A stretch of DNA of 64,000 nt from Paenibacillus_F chitinolyticus_A (GTDB taxonomy: Bacteria > Bacillota > Bacilli > Paenibacillales > NBRC-103111), in contig NZ_CP173427.1 in assembly GCF_045038035.1 (NCBI RefSeq), positions 62,001 through 126,000 of the forward strand, in the 5' to 3' direction. Both the position numbers and the translations under genes were made by a program. Under the pieces are notes generated by a model that was not told the origin of the DNA, searched no databases, and saw only the letters and a list, made by a program, of their open reading frames with translations. Positions 27,386 to 35,863 of the stretch are shown piece by piece (the stretch's first letter is position 1; each line of letters starts with the position of its first letter).

Positions 27386-27391
27386 TATAAT
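27386..27391 (+). promoter_or_regulatory. -10 element TATAAT of the leader transcript
   Basis: A consensus TATAAT preceded by a GC-containing stretch without a good -35 (AGGCTT 18 bases upstream at best). It would start the structured leader ahead of the deacetylase gene. Confidence 0.4.
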
Positions 27392-27521
27392 AGAGCCGGA
27401 AGAAACTGCCGGCCCGCGAACAAACGGCCGGATCGATCAACGAATAGATCCGATGAGTCCCTTCTTAAAGACATGGTGCTGACCGGAAGGTTGCATACGT
27501 GCCGTCAGGAGGGATTTTTTT
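27392..27521 (+). ncRNA. possible structured leader or small RNA ending in a terminator
   Basis: From the TATAAT to a T7 run the sequence is full of short stems: GCCGG...CCGGC (27396-27413), GGATC...GATCC (27430-27451), and a long closing stem TCCCTTCT (27458-27465) with AGGAGGGA (27507-27514) followed by TTTTTTT (27515-27521). Inside the last stem is GACCGGAAGGTT, a GGAA-type loop. It does not match a riboswitch class or SRP RNA that I can recognise. Either a short independent RNA or an attenuator for the deacetylase gene 90 bases on. Confidence 0.35.
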
Positions 27522-27612
27522 GTGCCGTATTCATCGGATTTGAACCCGGAGCCGTTCGCTTACGACTATAGTGTAGCGCGCTTAATACGGGGTATGAGAG
27601 GTTAGCATAGGA

Positions 27613-28491
27613 ATGAAAAACATAGTTTTGGCAGCCTGGGGCATTTTTTTCGGGATTGTTCTGATTTTTACGCTTGGATGGACCGGGAATGGACGGGAGA
27701 ATGCGGCTGGGCCGGTTTACTACGAAAATAAAGCCATCGTTCTGCTGTACCATGATATCCGCAAAATGTCCGGTAACCGTAAGGATTTGCCTTCAACCGT
27801 GACTCCCGGGCAATTTGAGGAGCATATGGAGATGCTGAGAGACCGGGGATTTCATATCGTTCCGATGGAACAGTTTGTACAGTTTATGCGGGAAGGCGGG
27901 AGATTGCCGCCCAATGCCGTTGTTCTGACCTTCGACGACGGGTACGAGTCCTTTTATACCGAGGCCCTCCCGATTTTGAAAAAACACGGCATGTCCGCCT
28001 CCAATTTTATCGTTGGAATTTCCTCGGACCTGTTCAATCCGGACGCCGACCCGCATTTGAACTGGAATCAGATCCGCGAGCTGAAAGAAGCGGGCATGGG
28101 CATCTATAATCACACCTACGACCTTCACCGGAAAATTCCGGAAGATGAAACCGACATAATGACCCCGGCGCTAACCGCCCGGATGTTCTTGGAACAGAAG
28201 AAGCGTAACGAAATTGACGGAGAATATCGGAAAAGGATTCGAAGCGACATCGCTTTTCTGGAGAAAAGACTGGATGATGAAACGGGCAAGCACCGCCGTC
28301 TGCTGGCTTTCCCTTACGGGGCTTATACGGACGCTGTCGCGGTAGAGGGCCGGCGGGCGGGGATCGAGCTTTTTTTCTCGATTGAGGACGGGATTAATCA
28401 GCCGGGCAGCGAGATTGTCCGCCGAATAAACGCCGGAGAGCCTTATATAACGGCAGACGCCTTGTGGAGCATGCTGAAAAAAGTTTTTTGA
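27613..28491 (+). CDS. polysaccharide deacetylase (NodB domain), membrane-anchored or exported
   Basis: 292 residues. A hydrophobic segment (about 3-24) is an uncleaved anchor or signal. The NodB domain starts near LLYHDI and holds the metal/catalytic motifs TFDDGY (about residues 107-112), HTYDLH (about 172-177) and FPYGAY. Such enzymes remove acetyl groups from cell-wall or exopolysaccharide amino sugars; the LYHDI start and order resemble the PgaB/IcaB-type branch, but there is no polysaccharide synthesis gene here. Followed by the sigma-factor operon with a separate RBS. Confidence 0.85.
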   Translation: MKNIVLAAWGIFFGIVLIFTLGWTGNGRENAAGPVYYENKAIVLLYHDIRKMSGNRKDLPSTVTPGQFEEHMEMLRDRGFHIVPMEQFVQFMREGGRLPPNAVVLTFDDGYESFYTEALPILKKHGMSASNFIVGISSDLFNPDADPHLNWNQIRELKEAGMGIYNHTYDLHRKIPEDETDIMTPALTARMFLEQKKRNEIDGEYRKRIRSDIAFLEKRLDDETGKHRRLLAFPYGAYTDAVAVEGRRAGIELFFSIEDGINQPGSEIVRRINAGEPYITADALWSMLKKVF

Positions 28492-28559
28492 GGTTTTTTT
28501 TGAACCGCAGCCGGACTTCTTACGCCAGTAGATAGAGAGAGTGTGGAAGGAGTGTCAGC

Positions 28560-29129
28560 ATGGAACTGGAAACCGAGCAGCAGCAGCTGGAAGCTATCCG
28601 GCAGGGAGACAAGGACGCATTCCGTGCCCTGGTCAATCCCCTGATCGCGAAGTCATACCGGTCCGCTTTAGCCATTCTGGGCTCTAAACAGCTGGCGGAA
28701 GAGGCCGTACAAAATACACTGATAGAAGCATATTCGACGATTATGAGCGGCAGGGAGATCCGGCGTTTTCAAGGATGGTTCAGCCGGGTGGTAGCCAACC
28801 GCTCGATCGATGTCGCCCGGAAAGAACAAAATTACAGGCAAAGCCTGGACATCGACGACCTGATTATCCCCGACCAGGGTTCATCCCCTCTGGAAAACTT
28901 GCTCCGCAAGGAAAATTCGCAGCGGGTGATCGAAGCGGTTCTGGCTCTAAAGCTCCAGCAGCGGATGGTCATCGTGCTGTATTACTTTCAGGAGCTGAGT
29001 ATCGAAGAAATCGCAGGAATGCTGGGACTGAAGGCGGGAACGGTGAAATCCAGGCTTTATCATGCCCGTCTGAAGCTCAGCCGGGATCTCCATCTTACGA
29101 GACCGCAAACAAAGGAGATAATGATATGA
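28560..29129 (+). CDS. ECF-type RNA polymerase sigma factor
   Basis: 189 residues with GGAAGGAG before the ATG. Region 2 at about 20-90 (LVNPLIAKSYRSALAILGSKQLAEEAVQNTLIEAY, then RRFQGWFSRVVANRSIDVARKE), region 4 at about 120-175 (VLALKLQQRMVIVLYYFQELSIEEIAGMLGLKAGTVKSRLYHARLKL). Its stop overlaps the start of the DUF4179 gene in an ATGA, so the two are coupled as sigma and probable anti-sigma. Target promoters cannot be predicted. Confidence 0.92.
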   Translation: MELETEQQQLEAIRQGDKDAFRALVNPLIAKSYRSALAILGSKQLAEEAVQNTLIEAYSTIMSGREIRRFQGWFSRVVANRSIDVARKEQNYRQSLDIDDLIIPDQGSSPLENLLRKENSQRVIEAVLALKLQQRMVIVLYYFQELSIEEIAGMLGLKAGTVKSRLYHARLKLSRDLHLTRPQTKEIMI

Positions 29130-30628
29130 AGAGCGATCATGGTTTAAAGCAGGCTTTGGACAAGTCGTTTGACGATATCGCCGTGCCGGAATCGCTCTAT
29201 CAGTTTGCGGGCGAGCTGCCGGACAAATTCGACGCCGGAGAGCTGGAGCACACGCCCGCCGCCGGGCAGGCTCCTTCCGCGAGACCCCGCCGATACCGGC
29301 GTGCAGCTGCGGGAAGCGCGGCGGCCGCGGTGCTGGTGCTTGTTTTCTCCTTCGGCGTGAAAATGTCCCCCGCATTCGCTTCCTTCGTCAAAGGAGTACC
29401 CGGATTCCAGATCGCGGTGGACTGGCTGACGGATGTGCGGAAGAAGGACGGCGTCCAGAACGCGATCGACAACGGTTATTCGCCTATCGAACCCGTAACG
29501 AAGCAGTTCGGGGGTACGGCGATTACGATCGGCGATATATACCTGACGGAAGAAGAACTGATCTACAAGGTGTTCGTCCGCACCGATGAGTTTGACGTAA
29601 CCGACGAAGACCAGCACATGGACATTTGGGTAACTCCCCGAGATTTGCCTGCCGGAGGTTCGAGGACATCCACCTCCGTTACGACGGAAGGAAACAAGCC
29701 GGTTCGGCAGGAGACGTACAAGTTCCAGCTTTCTCCGGGAGAGGATTCGGCAGGAGGGCTTCTCGATTACGGCAGCGAGATTCAATTCACTGTGCAAAAA
29801 CATACGTCCGACCCGGCGCTCCGTAGAACGGATATAGACGAAATCGGGAAAATCGGCGTTCCCTTCGATTCCAGTAAAATTTTGCACAACAAAGTATTCC
29901 GGCCGGAAATAGCCGCAGCCGTACAAGATAAGGATTGGAAAGAGCTGAAAGTGGATAAACTCACCATTCAGCCGACCACCATGAATGTTATTGTTAAAGG
30001 CCGCGAAGGCTGGGGATACGATTTCCCTAGGGAGGACGAAGAGGGGGCGCCTTACCTCAAAGACGATAAGGGCCGAGTGTACCCGTACGATCCTTCCGGC
30101 CCGGGACTTGTGCTGAAGGACGGCTACCTGCAGCTTCCTTTCTTATCCTCGGTTTTCTTTGACAAGGACGTGCGGAGATTGGTTCTGCATATCGGTAAAG
30201 TCACCGTGACGGAGCAGAAGCCCGAAGTGACATTTAAACTCTCCATGAGCGAGAAATTTCCGAAAACAGTCACTTTCAAAAATCAGGATATCGTCATAGA
30301 GGGTGCGGAATACCATAAAGAGGGCTACCTTCAGCTGAAAGTCAGAAAAGGCAAACTGGACAAAAAGCTGGAAAAGGAGACCCGTTTTGTCGGGGAAAAA
30401 CTGCCGGAGAAGTCGGTTGATGAGTACTACGAGTTTATGCGGCAGGAGGAGGCTATCCGTGAAAGCTTGGGCATCTCCGGCTATGGAAAATTGGAGGACA
30501 ACGGACAAGGGCCTTATTTGAACGTATACCTGCTGGCGGAGAAAAAAGACAGCTACGAGCTCTCGCTTGTCCGCTCCAACGTGGAAGTGACCGTGAATCA
30601 GGATCTGCCGATCGACATGAAGCCGTAA
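29126..30628 (+). CDS. DUF4179 membrane protein, probable anti-sigma factor
   Basis: 500 residues from the ATG at 29126 (AAAGGAG upstream, 4-base overlap with the sigma gene). A short cytoplasmic N-terminus (1-60) is followed by one membrane segment (about 64-85) and then the DUF4179 ectodomain (about 85-200) and a beta-rich extracellular remainder. This topology and gene order are typical of DUF4179 proteins that follow ECF sigma factors and hold them inactive at the membrane until a surface signal arrives. Function inferred from that pattern. Confidence 0.85.
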   Translation: MKSDHGLKQALDKSFDDIAVPESLYQFAGELPDKFDAGELEHTPAAGQAPSARPRRYRRAAAGSAAAAVLVLVFSFGVKMSPAFASFVKGVPGFQIAVDWLTDVRKKDGVQNAIDNGYSPIEPVTKQFGGTAITIGDIYLTEEELIYKVFVRTDEFDVTDEDQHMDIWVTPRDLPAGGSRTSTSVTTEGNKPVRQETYKFQLSPGEDSAGGLLDYGSEIQFTVQKHTSDPALRRTDIDEIGKIGVPFDSSKILHNKVFRPEIAAAVQDKDWKELKVDKLTIQPTTMNVIVKGREGWGYDFPREDEEGAPYLKDDKGRVYPYDPSGPGLVLKDGYLQLPFLSSVFFDKDVRRLVLHIGKVTVTEQKPEVTFKLSMSEKFPKTVTFKNQDIVIEGAEYHKEGYLQLKVRKGKLDKKLEKETRFVGEKLPEKSVDEYYEFMRQEEAIRESLGISGYGKLEDNGQGPYLNVYLLAEKKDSYELSLVRSNVEVTVNQDLPIDMKP

Positions 30629-30819
30629 GAGCGGGTTTCCCGACAGACGCGCGAAGCACCTGCGGCGGCGCGAAGCCTTCATGGGAGAGGAGAAACCGGA
30701 CGAAGAGCTTATGGGGAAACGTAAGTCTTCTCCGCGGTTGTCTACGACACTTATGAGCCGGAGCCGGGGTGCCGCCGGGAGGAACGACTTCCGGCGATTA
30801 GGCGACCGGAATGCAAAAG

Positions 30820-30863
30820 AAAGCCTTCGGAACCGCTTGAAGAAGCGGCCCGAAGGCTTTTTT
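30820..30863. terminator. intrinsic terminator between convergent genes
   Basis: AAGCCTTCGG...CCGCTT pairs with AAGCGG...CCGAAGGCTT, followed by TTTTTT on the plus strand. It ends the sigma operon and may also serve the hydrolase gene. Confidence 0.82.
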
Positions 30864-30874
30864 GGCGTTAAATG

Positions 30875-31720
30875 CTACAAAGCGGCATACCTGGCGATGC
30901 CGCCGATAATGGCCGGCCATTCGGCTCGCGGCAGCTCGTGTCCGGTACCCTCAAGCGTTAACAGTTCCGCGCCCGGAATAGAGTCGCGCAGTGCTTTCCC
31001 GTGTCCGTAAGGGATGATGGGGTCTTCCGTCCCGTGAATCACAAGGGCGGGCGCCTGGATCTCGGCAGTCCGGCCCAGATAGGCTTCTCCGCCTGTCGCA
31101 TAGCTGTGATTGAAAGAGCTTGCGTAGTTAAGGGCCCTCGCAATGTCTCTCTCGGCCAGGACGGTTACCCTTTCCTCGTCGAACGGATGCTTGGACCCGG
31201 CAAGGATGCGCCATTTGTCAACGGCGTTCCGAAGGAGCGCTTGCGGATCGGACCAGTCGATCTCTCCCATGGAATTAAAGAAAGCTTCCACTTTCGCTTC
31301 CATCGGGGGCAGCTCTTCCCATCCCGGGCCGAAATACATCGTGCTCAGAAGCGAGATGCCCTGCACGCGGTCGGGATGCCTGAGCGCGATGATCTGGATG
31401 AGCATGCCTCCCATGGACATGCCCGCGAAATGGGCTTTTTGCACCCCGTAGGCGTCCAGAACGGCGATGGCATCGTCCGCCATATCCTCGAACGTATACC
31501 CGGGACGGCCGGGTTCATAGCTTGCGGAGCGCCCGGTGTCACGGTTATCGTAGCGGATCACGAAGAAGCCTTTCTCGGCCAGCAGCCTGCAGAAATCCTC
31601 TTCCCACCATAGCATGGAAGCCGTTGCCCCCATAATGAGCAGGACTGCCGGATGTGCGGGATTGCCGAAACTTTCCGTGCACAATTCTATATCTTTGACG
31701 CGTATCATTCGTTCACTCAT
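30875..31720 (-). CDS. alpha/beta-fold hydrolase
   Basis: 281 residues from the ATG at 31720, with GGAGGGTG seven bases upstream; the frame opens further upstream without an RBS. Nucleophile elbow GMSMGG (Ser about residue 100), acid in HGTEDPIIPYGH and His in GTGHELP give a full Ser-Asp-His triad. The oxyanion-region segment is LLIMGATASMLWW. Resembles esterases and aclacinomycin-methylesterase-like hydrolases; substrate unknown. Stand-alone gene. Confidence 0.87.
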   Translation of the reverse strand: MSERMIRVKDIELCTESFGNPAHPAVLLIMGATASMLWWEEDFCRLLAEKGFFVIRYDNRDTGRSASYEPGRPGYTFEDMADDAIAVLDAYGVQKAHFAGMSMGGMLIQIIALRHPDRVQGISLLSTMYFGPGWEELPPMEAKVEAFFNSMGEIDWSDPQALLRNAVDKWRILAGSKHPFDEERVTVLAERDIARALNYASSFNHSYATGGEAYLGRTAEIQAPALVIHGTEDPIIPYGHGKALRDSIPGAELLTLEGTGHELPRAEWPAIIGGIARYAAL

Positions 31721-31753
31721 GTTATACACCCTCCGATTCATGTTAAAAATAAA

Positions 31754-31774
31754 AACACAGGCGCTGCCTGTGTT
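31754..31774 (-). terminator. short hairpin with T-run on the minus strand
   Basis: AACACAGGC-GCT-GCCTGTGTT, with a T-rich run when read on the minus strand, 34 bases upstream of the hydrolase start. It may stop read-through from the small transcript at 32.0-32.2 kb. Confidence 0.45.
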
Positions 31775-32044
31775 CGGGTGACCGGAAAGGAAAGCGAGTG
31801 CCCACATGTCCATACACATGTATGCGTAAATTCCCCCTCGCTATAGAACAGCTTGTCACGCCGCAGGAGCCTCCCGCTCTACCCGGTCAAAAACCGCGGG
31901 GGCAGAAGCGGGTCTTGCAGGGAAAGCGTTCAGCGAACAATGCGAGGGCACGAAATATGCGGCAGATAAGCCGTTCCGTCACCGGAGCATCGAAGGGTGC
32001 CTAATGCGAGCCATAACGGGCTTGCATTAGGCGGAGGGCATAGA

Positions 32045-32222
32045 AAAAGAGGGCGGAGAAGTCCCGCCCTCTTTAGCCTATGAGCTAATTGAGGTTATGA
32101 AGCAGGCAGACCAATCCCGATCACCCTGCACGGGGCAGGGCCTTTAAGCGCTATTTAGTTAGCTGCGTAAAGTCGATCGAAATTAACTGTTCCCACACAT
32201 AACCCTCCGTTCTCTATAAGAT
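32045..32222 (-). ncRNA. compact small transcript, possible sRNA or short-peptide gene
   Basis: All parts of a transcription unit are visible on the minus strand. A -35 TTGCTC (32257-32252), 17 bases, a -10 TAAAAT (32234-32229), expected start near 32222, then GGAGGG (32208-32203), a 15-codon reading frame, and a perfect 11-base terminator stem AAAGAGGGCGG (32046-32056) with CCGCCCTCTTT (32064-32074), T-rich after. Total about 180 bases. Between frame and terminator a CTGC/GCAG hairpin (around 32125-32140) adds structure. No known RNA family recognised. It lies in a 650-base stretch with no other gene. Confidence 0.5.
32151..32198 (-). CDS. putative 15-residue peptide in the small transcript
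   Basis: GTG at 32198 with GGAG at six-base spacing, product MWEQLISIDFTQLTK, TAG stop. An overlapping ATG at 32200 gives only five residues. The peptide is too short to assign; it may be a leader peptide or chance. Confidence 0.25.
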   Translation of the reverse strand: MWEQLISIDFTQLTK

Positions 32223-32376
32223 AAGCATATTTTACCAGAAGCTGAGAGCGAGAGCAATAAGCGAACACCGGGCGGGCAAGAAGGGCGGGCGGAAGACAAG
32301 TAGCTGAACAGCCGTAAGGTGCCTGTCACCCGAATCAATTTACGCAGGCCGGACAAGCCGCTGTCCCTCCGGCTGC

Positions 32377-33582
32377 TTACTCTTCGACAACGACGGGCAG
32401 CGAATTCAGATTATGGCTGTTCGGAGGCAAATGATCCTGCGGCCGGAAGTCGTCCGGTATCGAGTAATCCGAGAACCGTTCCACGAATGTCTCCAGGGCC
32501 TTTACCGCTTCCATCCTTGCGAGGGGAGCCCCCAGGCAGAAATGCTGGCCGCTGCCGAACGTAAGGTGCTTGATGTCCTTACGCCGCACATCGAACGATT
32601 CGCCGTCCGGAAACCGGTTCTCGTCCCGGTTGGCGGACGAAACCCAGGCGATGATCAGCTGGTCCTTCTTCATCTCCGGACCGAACACGTCCGTGTCCTC
32701 TCCGATTCTCCGGTCCAGCGAAGCCGCGAACCGGTAGCGCAGGGTCTCTTCAACCGCCTGCGGCACCAGACTGCGGTCTTTGCGAAGCTGCCCGTAAGCG
32801 CCGGGCTGGTCTTTGACCAGGCTGTAGAACATGTTCGTCAGCAGCGTAGTCGTGGTCTCGTTCCCGGCACCGAGAAGGCCCATCGCGGTTTGAGCGATCT
32901 CGGCGTCCGTGAAAGAGGCCCCTTCGTATTCCGCAAGAATCAGATCCGAGATGATGTCGTCTCGGAGCTGCGTTCTCTTTTGCCCGACAATAGGGAGCAG
33001 ATATTCGACGAACTCTTTGCTGGCGCGGGCTTTGGCGGCCTGCATCTCCTCGATATGCTGAAAATCATGGGGCATGAACAATATGTCCGACCAGTTTTTA
33101 ATCTGCTGCCAATCTTTCGAGGGAACTCCGAGCAGGTCGGCGATAACCGTGACGGGCAGAGGAACGGCCAGCTCTTTAACAAGATCGACCGATTTCTTCT
33201 CCGCTATGTTGGCCACAAGTTCGTTCACGATGTTCTGAATCCGCGGTTTCCAGTCTTCCAGACTGTGCGGAGTAAAGGCTTTGGCGAGAAGCCCCCTGCG
33301 TTTGCGGTGATCCGGCGGATCGGAAAAAATCAGATTTACCTTATTGTCGCTAAGGGGAACCGGAATCAGGCTCCGGTCTCTTTTGCTGGGAAAAAGTTTG
33401 TAGTCGCTCAAAACCTGCTTGGCATGGTCATAAAGAAATACATTCCACGTATCCTGCCGCTCGTCGTAAAATACCGGCGATTCTTCACGCATTTTCTTGT
33501 ACCAGGGGTAGGGATTCCAGAACTCGTCCTTCGTTCGAAACCCGGTAATTTCATGAATGAACAGCTGTTCTTTAACCGCCAT
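32377..33582 (-). CDS. cytochrome P450
   Basis: 401 residues, GGGAGG before the ATG. I-helix oxygen-activation motif AGNETTTTLL (about 240-249), ExxR in EETLRYR (about 277-283), heme-binding loop FGSGQHFCLGAPLARME (about 340-356) with the axial Cys. Length and motifs are those of soluble bacterial class I enzymes (CYP107/109-like). It needs a ferredoxin or flavodoxin partner, none of which is nearby. Substrate unknown. Single gene. Confidence 0.94.
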   Translation of the reverse strand: MAVKEQLFIHEITGFRTKDEFWNPYPWYKKMREESPVFYDERQDTWNVFLYDHAKQVLSDYKLFPSKRDRSLIPVPLSDNKVNLIFSDPPDHRKRRGLLAKAFTPHSLEDWKPRIQNIVNELVANIAEKKSVDLVKELAVPLPVTVIADLLGVPSKDWQQIKNWSDILFMPHDFQHIEEMQAAKARASKEFVEYLLPIVGQKRTQLRDDIISDLILAEYEGASFTDAEIAQTAMGLLGAGNETTTTLLTNMFYSLVKDQPGAYGQLRKDRSLVPQAVEETLRYRFAASLDRRIGEDTDVFGPEMKKDQLIIAWVSSANRDENRFPDGESFDVRRKDIKHLTFGSGQHFCLGAPLARMEAVKALETFVERFSDYSIPDDFRPQDHLPPNSHNLNSLPVVVEE

Positions 33583-33701
33583 AAAAAAGCCTCCCTCATC
33601 AGAATGAATGGTATGGTGTACAGGCCATCCGAATTTTTACCCTTTTTTGGTTAAAAGGAAACAAATGTTAATTATTATGAGAGAGACAAGCGAATTATCC
33701 T

Positions 33702-33717
33702 TGTTCCACGTGAAAAA
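33702..33717. promoter_or_regulatory. parS-like site (15 of 16)
   Basis: TGTTCCACGTGAAAAA differs from the Spo0J/ParB site TGTTCCACGTGAAACA only at base 15. Intergenic, directly beside a terminator. See also 40366. Confidence 0.55.
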
Positions 33718-33748
33718 AACCGCCGGCCCCGGAAGGGCACGGCGGTTT
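33714..33748 (-). terminator. intrinsic terminator of the luciferase-like gene
   Basis: AAACCGCCG (33717-33725) and CGGCGGTTT (33740-33748) form the stem. On the minus strand it ends in TTTTTTT. About 120 bases beyond the gene's stop. Confidence 0.75.
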
Positions 33749-33869
33749 GGGTGAGGGCAGAGGCGTGACGCCGCAAGCGGCGGGTTTTGTTGGACGGGCT
33801 GGCCGAAAAAGAGCCGACCGGGTGCGTTAATCGGCGCTTATGCGGCGCACAAAGCGGGGGAGGGCCGGT

Positions 33870-34901
33870 TTATTGTACCCCGGCCGCCTCCGCCAGAAGC
33901 TCATAGGAGCGCAGACGCGCCCCGTGATCGTAGATCTGCGAGGTGACGATGAGCTCGTCCGCCTGCGTCTCCGACAGCAGGTAGTCGAGTCTCTCCCGCA
34001 CGGTTTCTTTCGTTCCGGCGGCCGTGATGCTGAGCTGCTTCCGGACGATGGCTTTTTCGTGCGGGCTCCACAGCTCATCCATGTTGTCCACCGGCGGATT
34101 GAGCAGGCCGGTCTGCCCGCGGATGAGCTTGAGGAACTGCTGCTCGTGGGAGGTCGCCAGCCTGCGCGCCTCCTCCTCGGTATCGGCGGCGAAGACGTTG
34201 ACGCCGATCATGACATAAGGCTCCTTCAGCGCCTCGGACGGGCGGAAGGAGCTGCGGTACAGCTCCAGCGCCGCGATCAGGTAATCCGGCGCGAAGTGGC
34301 TGGCGAAGGCGAACGGCAGGCCGAGCTCGCCGGCCAGCTGCGCGCTGAAGCCGCTGGAACCGAGCAGCCAGATCGGGATGTTCAGCCCTTCGCCGGGCAC
34401 GGCTCTTACACGGCCCGGGGAAGCGCCGGGTCCGGGGTTCAAATAGCCCCGCAGCTCCTCGAGCTGCTGCGGGAAGTGTTGGCCGTCGCTCTCGGGACCG
34501 CGGCGCAAAGCCCGGGCCGTCAGCTGGTCGGAGCCGGGCGCCCGTCCGAGGCCCATGTCGATGCGGCCCGGATAGAGCGACTCCAGCGTGCCGAACTGCT
34601 CGGCGATGATCAGCGGCGCGTGGTTCGGCAGCATGATGCCGCCCGAGCCGACGCGGATTTTCTTCGTGCCGCCGGCCACGTGGCCGATCACGATCGAGGT
34701 CGCCGAGCTTGCGATGCCCGGCATATTGTGGTGCTCGGCCAGCCAGTAGCGGTGATACCCCCACTGTTCGGCGTGTTGGGCAAGGTCGAGTGTATTTTTT
34801 AACGAATCCGCCGGTGTTGCCCCGAGGACGACCGGAGCCAGATCCAGTATGGAGAGCGGGATACGGGTGACGCTTTTTGCCGGTTGATTGGTGTCAGCCA
34901 T
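33870..34901 (-). CDS. luciferase-like (LLM class) flavin-dependent monooxygenase
   Basis: 343 residues, AGGAG upstream of the ATG. TIM-barrel family hallmarks: LSILDLAPVVLG at the first strand, HAEQWGYHRYWLAEHHNMPG (the YW(L/V)AEHH motif), ALELYRSSFRPSE and the C-terminal ETQADELIVTSQIYDH. This is the MsnO8/LuxA-like subgroup common in Bacillota. Requires reduced FMN; substrate unknown. It starts about 300 bases from the divergent hxlR gene, whose operator lies nearer hxlR. Confidence 0.9.
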   Translation of the reverse strand: MADTNQPAKSVTRIPLSILDLAPVVLGATPADSLKNTLDLAQHAEQWGYHRYWLAEHHNMPGIASSATSIVIGHVAGGTKKIRVGSGGIMLPNHAPLIIAEQFGTLESLYPGRIDMGLGRAPGSDQLTARALRRGPESDGQHFPQQLEELRGYLNPGPGASPGRVRAVPGEGLNIPIWLLGSSGFSAQLAGELGLPFAFASHFAPDYLIAALELYRSSFRPSEALKEPYVMIGVNVFAADTEEEARRLATSHEQQFLKLIRGQTGLLNPPVDNMDELWSPHEKAIVRKQLSITAAGTKETVRERLDYLLSETQADELIVTSQIYDHGARLRSYELLAEAAGVQ

Positions 34902-35206
34902 CGGAATCAGCTCCTGTTTAAATGGTGTCGGAACGAGTGATCTTATCGGGCCGGATAAGGAAACCCCCGCCTTTGGTCCAAGGTAGGGGGGACCGTCGAT
35001 ATCCGGTTTTTGCGAAAGTCATCTATTTCTGCTGCCCGGTTTCCGGATCTGAGCCTTGGGAAAGGGATGGGGACCGGGATGGAGAAAATGAAATGGTTAA
35101 ACAATAAACCGACTGTACCTGTTATTATGAAAGAGCATATAACCCGATGCAAGTACCTACTTTTAAGTGATATAGGTACTTTAAGGATACTAAAGGAGCC
35201 AGGCCA
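34902..35206. other. 305-base divergent intergenic region
   Basis: Holds a GC-rich imperfect hairpin (CCCCC-GCCTT...AAGG-TA-GGGGG, 34964-34990), then an AT-richer part with the hxlR operator (35151-35181) and RBS (35194). No gene is seen; short open frames here lack ribosome binding sites. Confidence 0.5.
35151..35181 (+). promoter_or_regulatory. probable HxlR-type operator
   Basis: AAGTACCTA (35151-35159) and TAGGTACTT (35173-35181) are perfect inverted copies with 13 bases between. GTAC-containing inverted repeats are usual for HxlR-family proteins. It lies 26 bases before the hxlR start, covering the likely promoter. Confidence 0.6.
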
Positions 35207-35569
35207 ATGGGAGATCAGCTTTTTAAACAGTCTGTGGAATTAACGCTGAAAGTAGTCGGGGGCAAATGGAAGCCGGTCATTCTCTGCCATTTAACGGAAG
35301 GCACACACCGTTTCGGAGAGTTGAAGCGGGAAATGCCGGACATTACCCAGAAAATGCTTACCCAGCAGCTGCGTGAGCTTGAACAGGACGAGATTATTCA
35401 CCGCAAGGTGTACAAACAGGTTCCGCCCAAAGTGGAGTATTCACTCACACCCTACGGGCTGACCATCAAGGAAGTACTGAACGTGATGTCGGAGTGGGGA
35501 GCGAATCATCAGAAGAAGATGCGCTCGGCTCCGGCCGGACCGCCGCATACGGAAGCGACCGAGCCCTGA
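35207..35569 (+). CDS. hxlR: HxlR-family transcriptional regulator
   Basis: 120 residues, the same length as B. subtilis HxlR. Winged helix throughout: ELTLKVVGGKWKPVILCHLTEGTHRFGELKREMPDITQKMLTQQLRELEQDEIIHRKVYKQVPPKVEYSLTPYG. The DITQKxLxxQLRELEQD and VPPKVEYSLTP segments are shared with HxlR, which in B. subtilis activates hxlAB in response to formaldehyde. A terminator separates it from hxlA, so it is transcribed alone. No conserved Cys typical of redox-sensing relatives is seen. Confidence 0.78.
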   Translation: MGDQLFKQSVELTLKVVGGKWKPVILCHLTEGTHRFGELKREMPDITQKMLTQQLRELEQDEIIHRKVYKQVPPKVEYSLTPYGLTIKEVLNVMSEWGANHQKKMRSAPAGPPHTEATEP

Positions 35570-35677
35570 TTCTTAATTCGGCTTAGGCAGCCGATGCCGG
35601 GCTGGGACTAGCGCCTGAACTCCGGTTTTCGACGTCCCGAGCGATTTATACGGCGGGTCGGCCTATTGACGGCTGAT

Positions 35678-35701
35678 GCCCCTCTTCGGAGGGGCTTTTT
35701 T
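35678..35701 (+). terminator. intrinsic terminator of hxlR
   Basis: GCCCCTC-TTCG-GAGGGGC followed by TTTTTT. Confidence 0.9.
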
Positions 35702-35805
35702 GCGTTCCGCGGAAACGAATCATTACGGGTTTTGCCGCGCTTTAGTATCCTTTTGGTGACTACGTTCCCTAATAGTGCGTACTTTCTTTTCTGCTGCCAG
35801 GGATC

Positions 35806-35811
35806 TAGAAT
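35806..35811 (+). promoter_or_regulatory. -10 element of hxlA
   Basis: TAGAAT is close to consensus, but 17 bases upstream only TTTCTT is found, a poor -35. A good -10 with a poor -35 is typical of an activated promoter, in line with HxlR acting as activator from sites in 35740-35795. Confidence 0.4.
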
Positions 35812-35863
35812 AAACGCAGGGCAATCAACAAATTATAACTGACATCTTAGGAGGTAATCATAC

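Noticed and set aside
27455..27521. SRP RNA, because of the CCGGAAGG loop
   Set aside because: The flanking AGGTC/GAAGCAG helix of SRP domain IV is missing.
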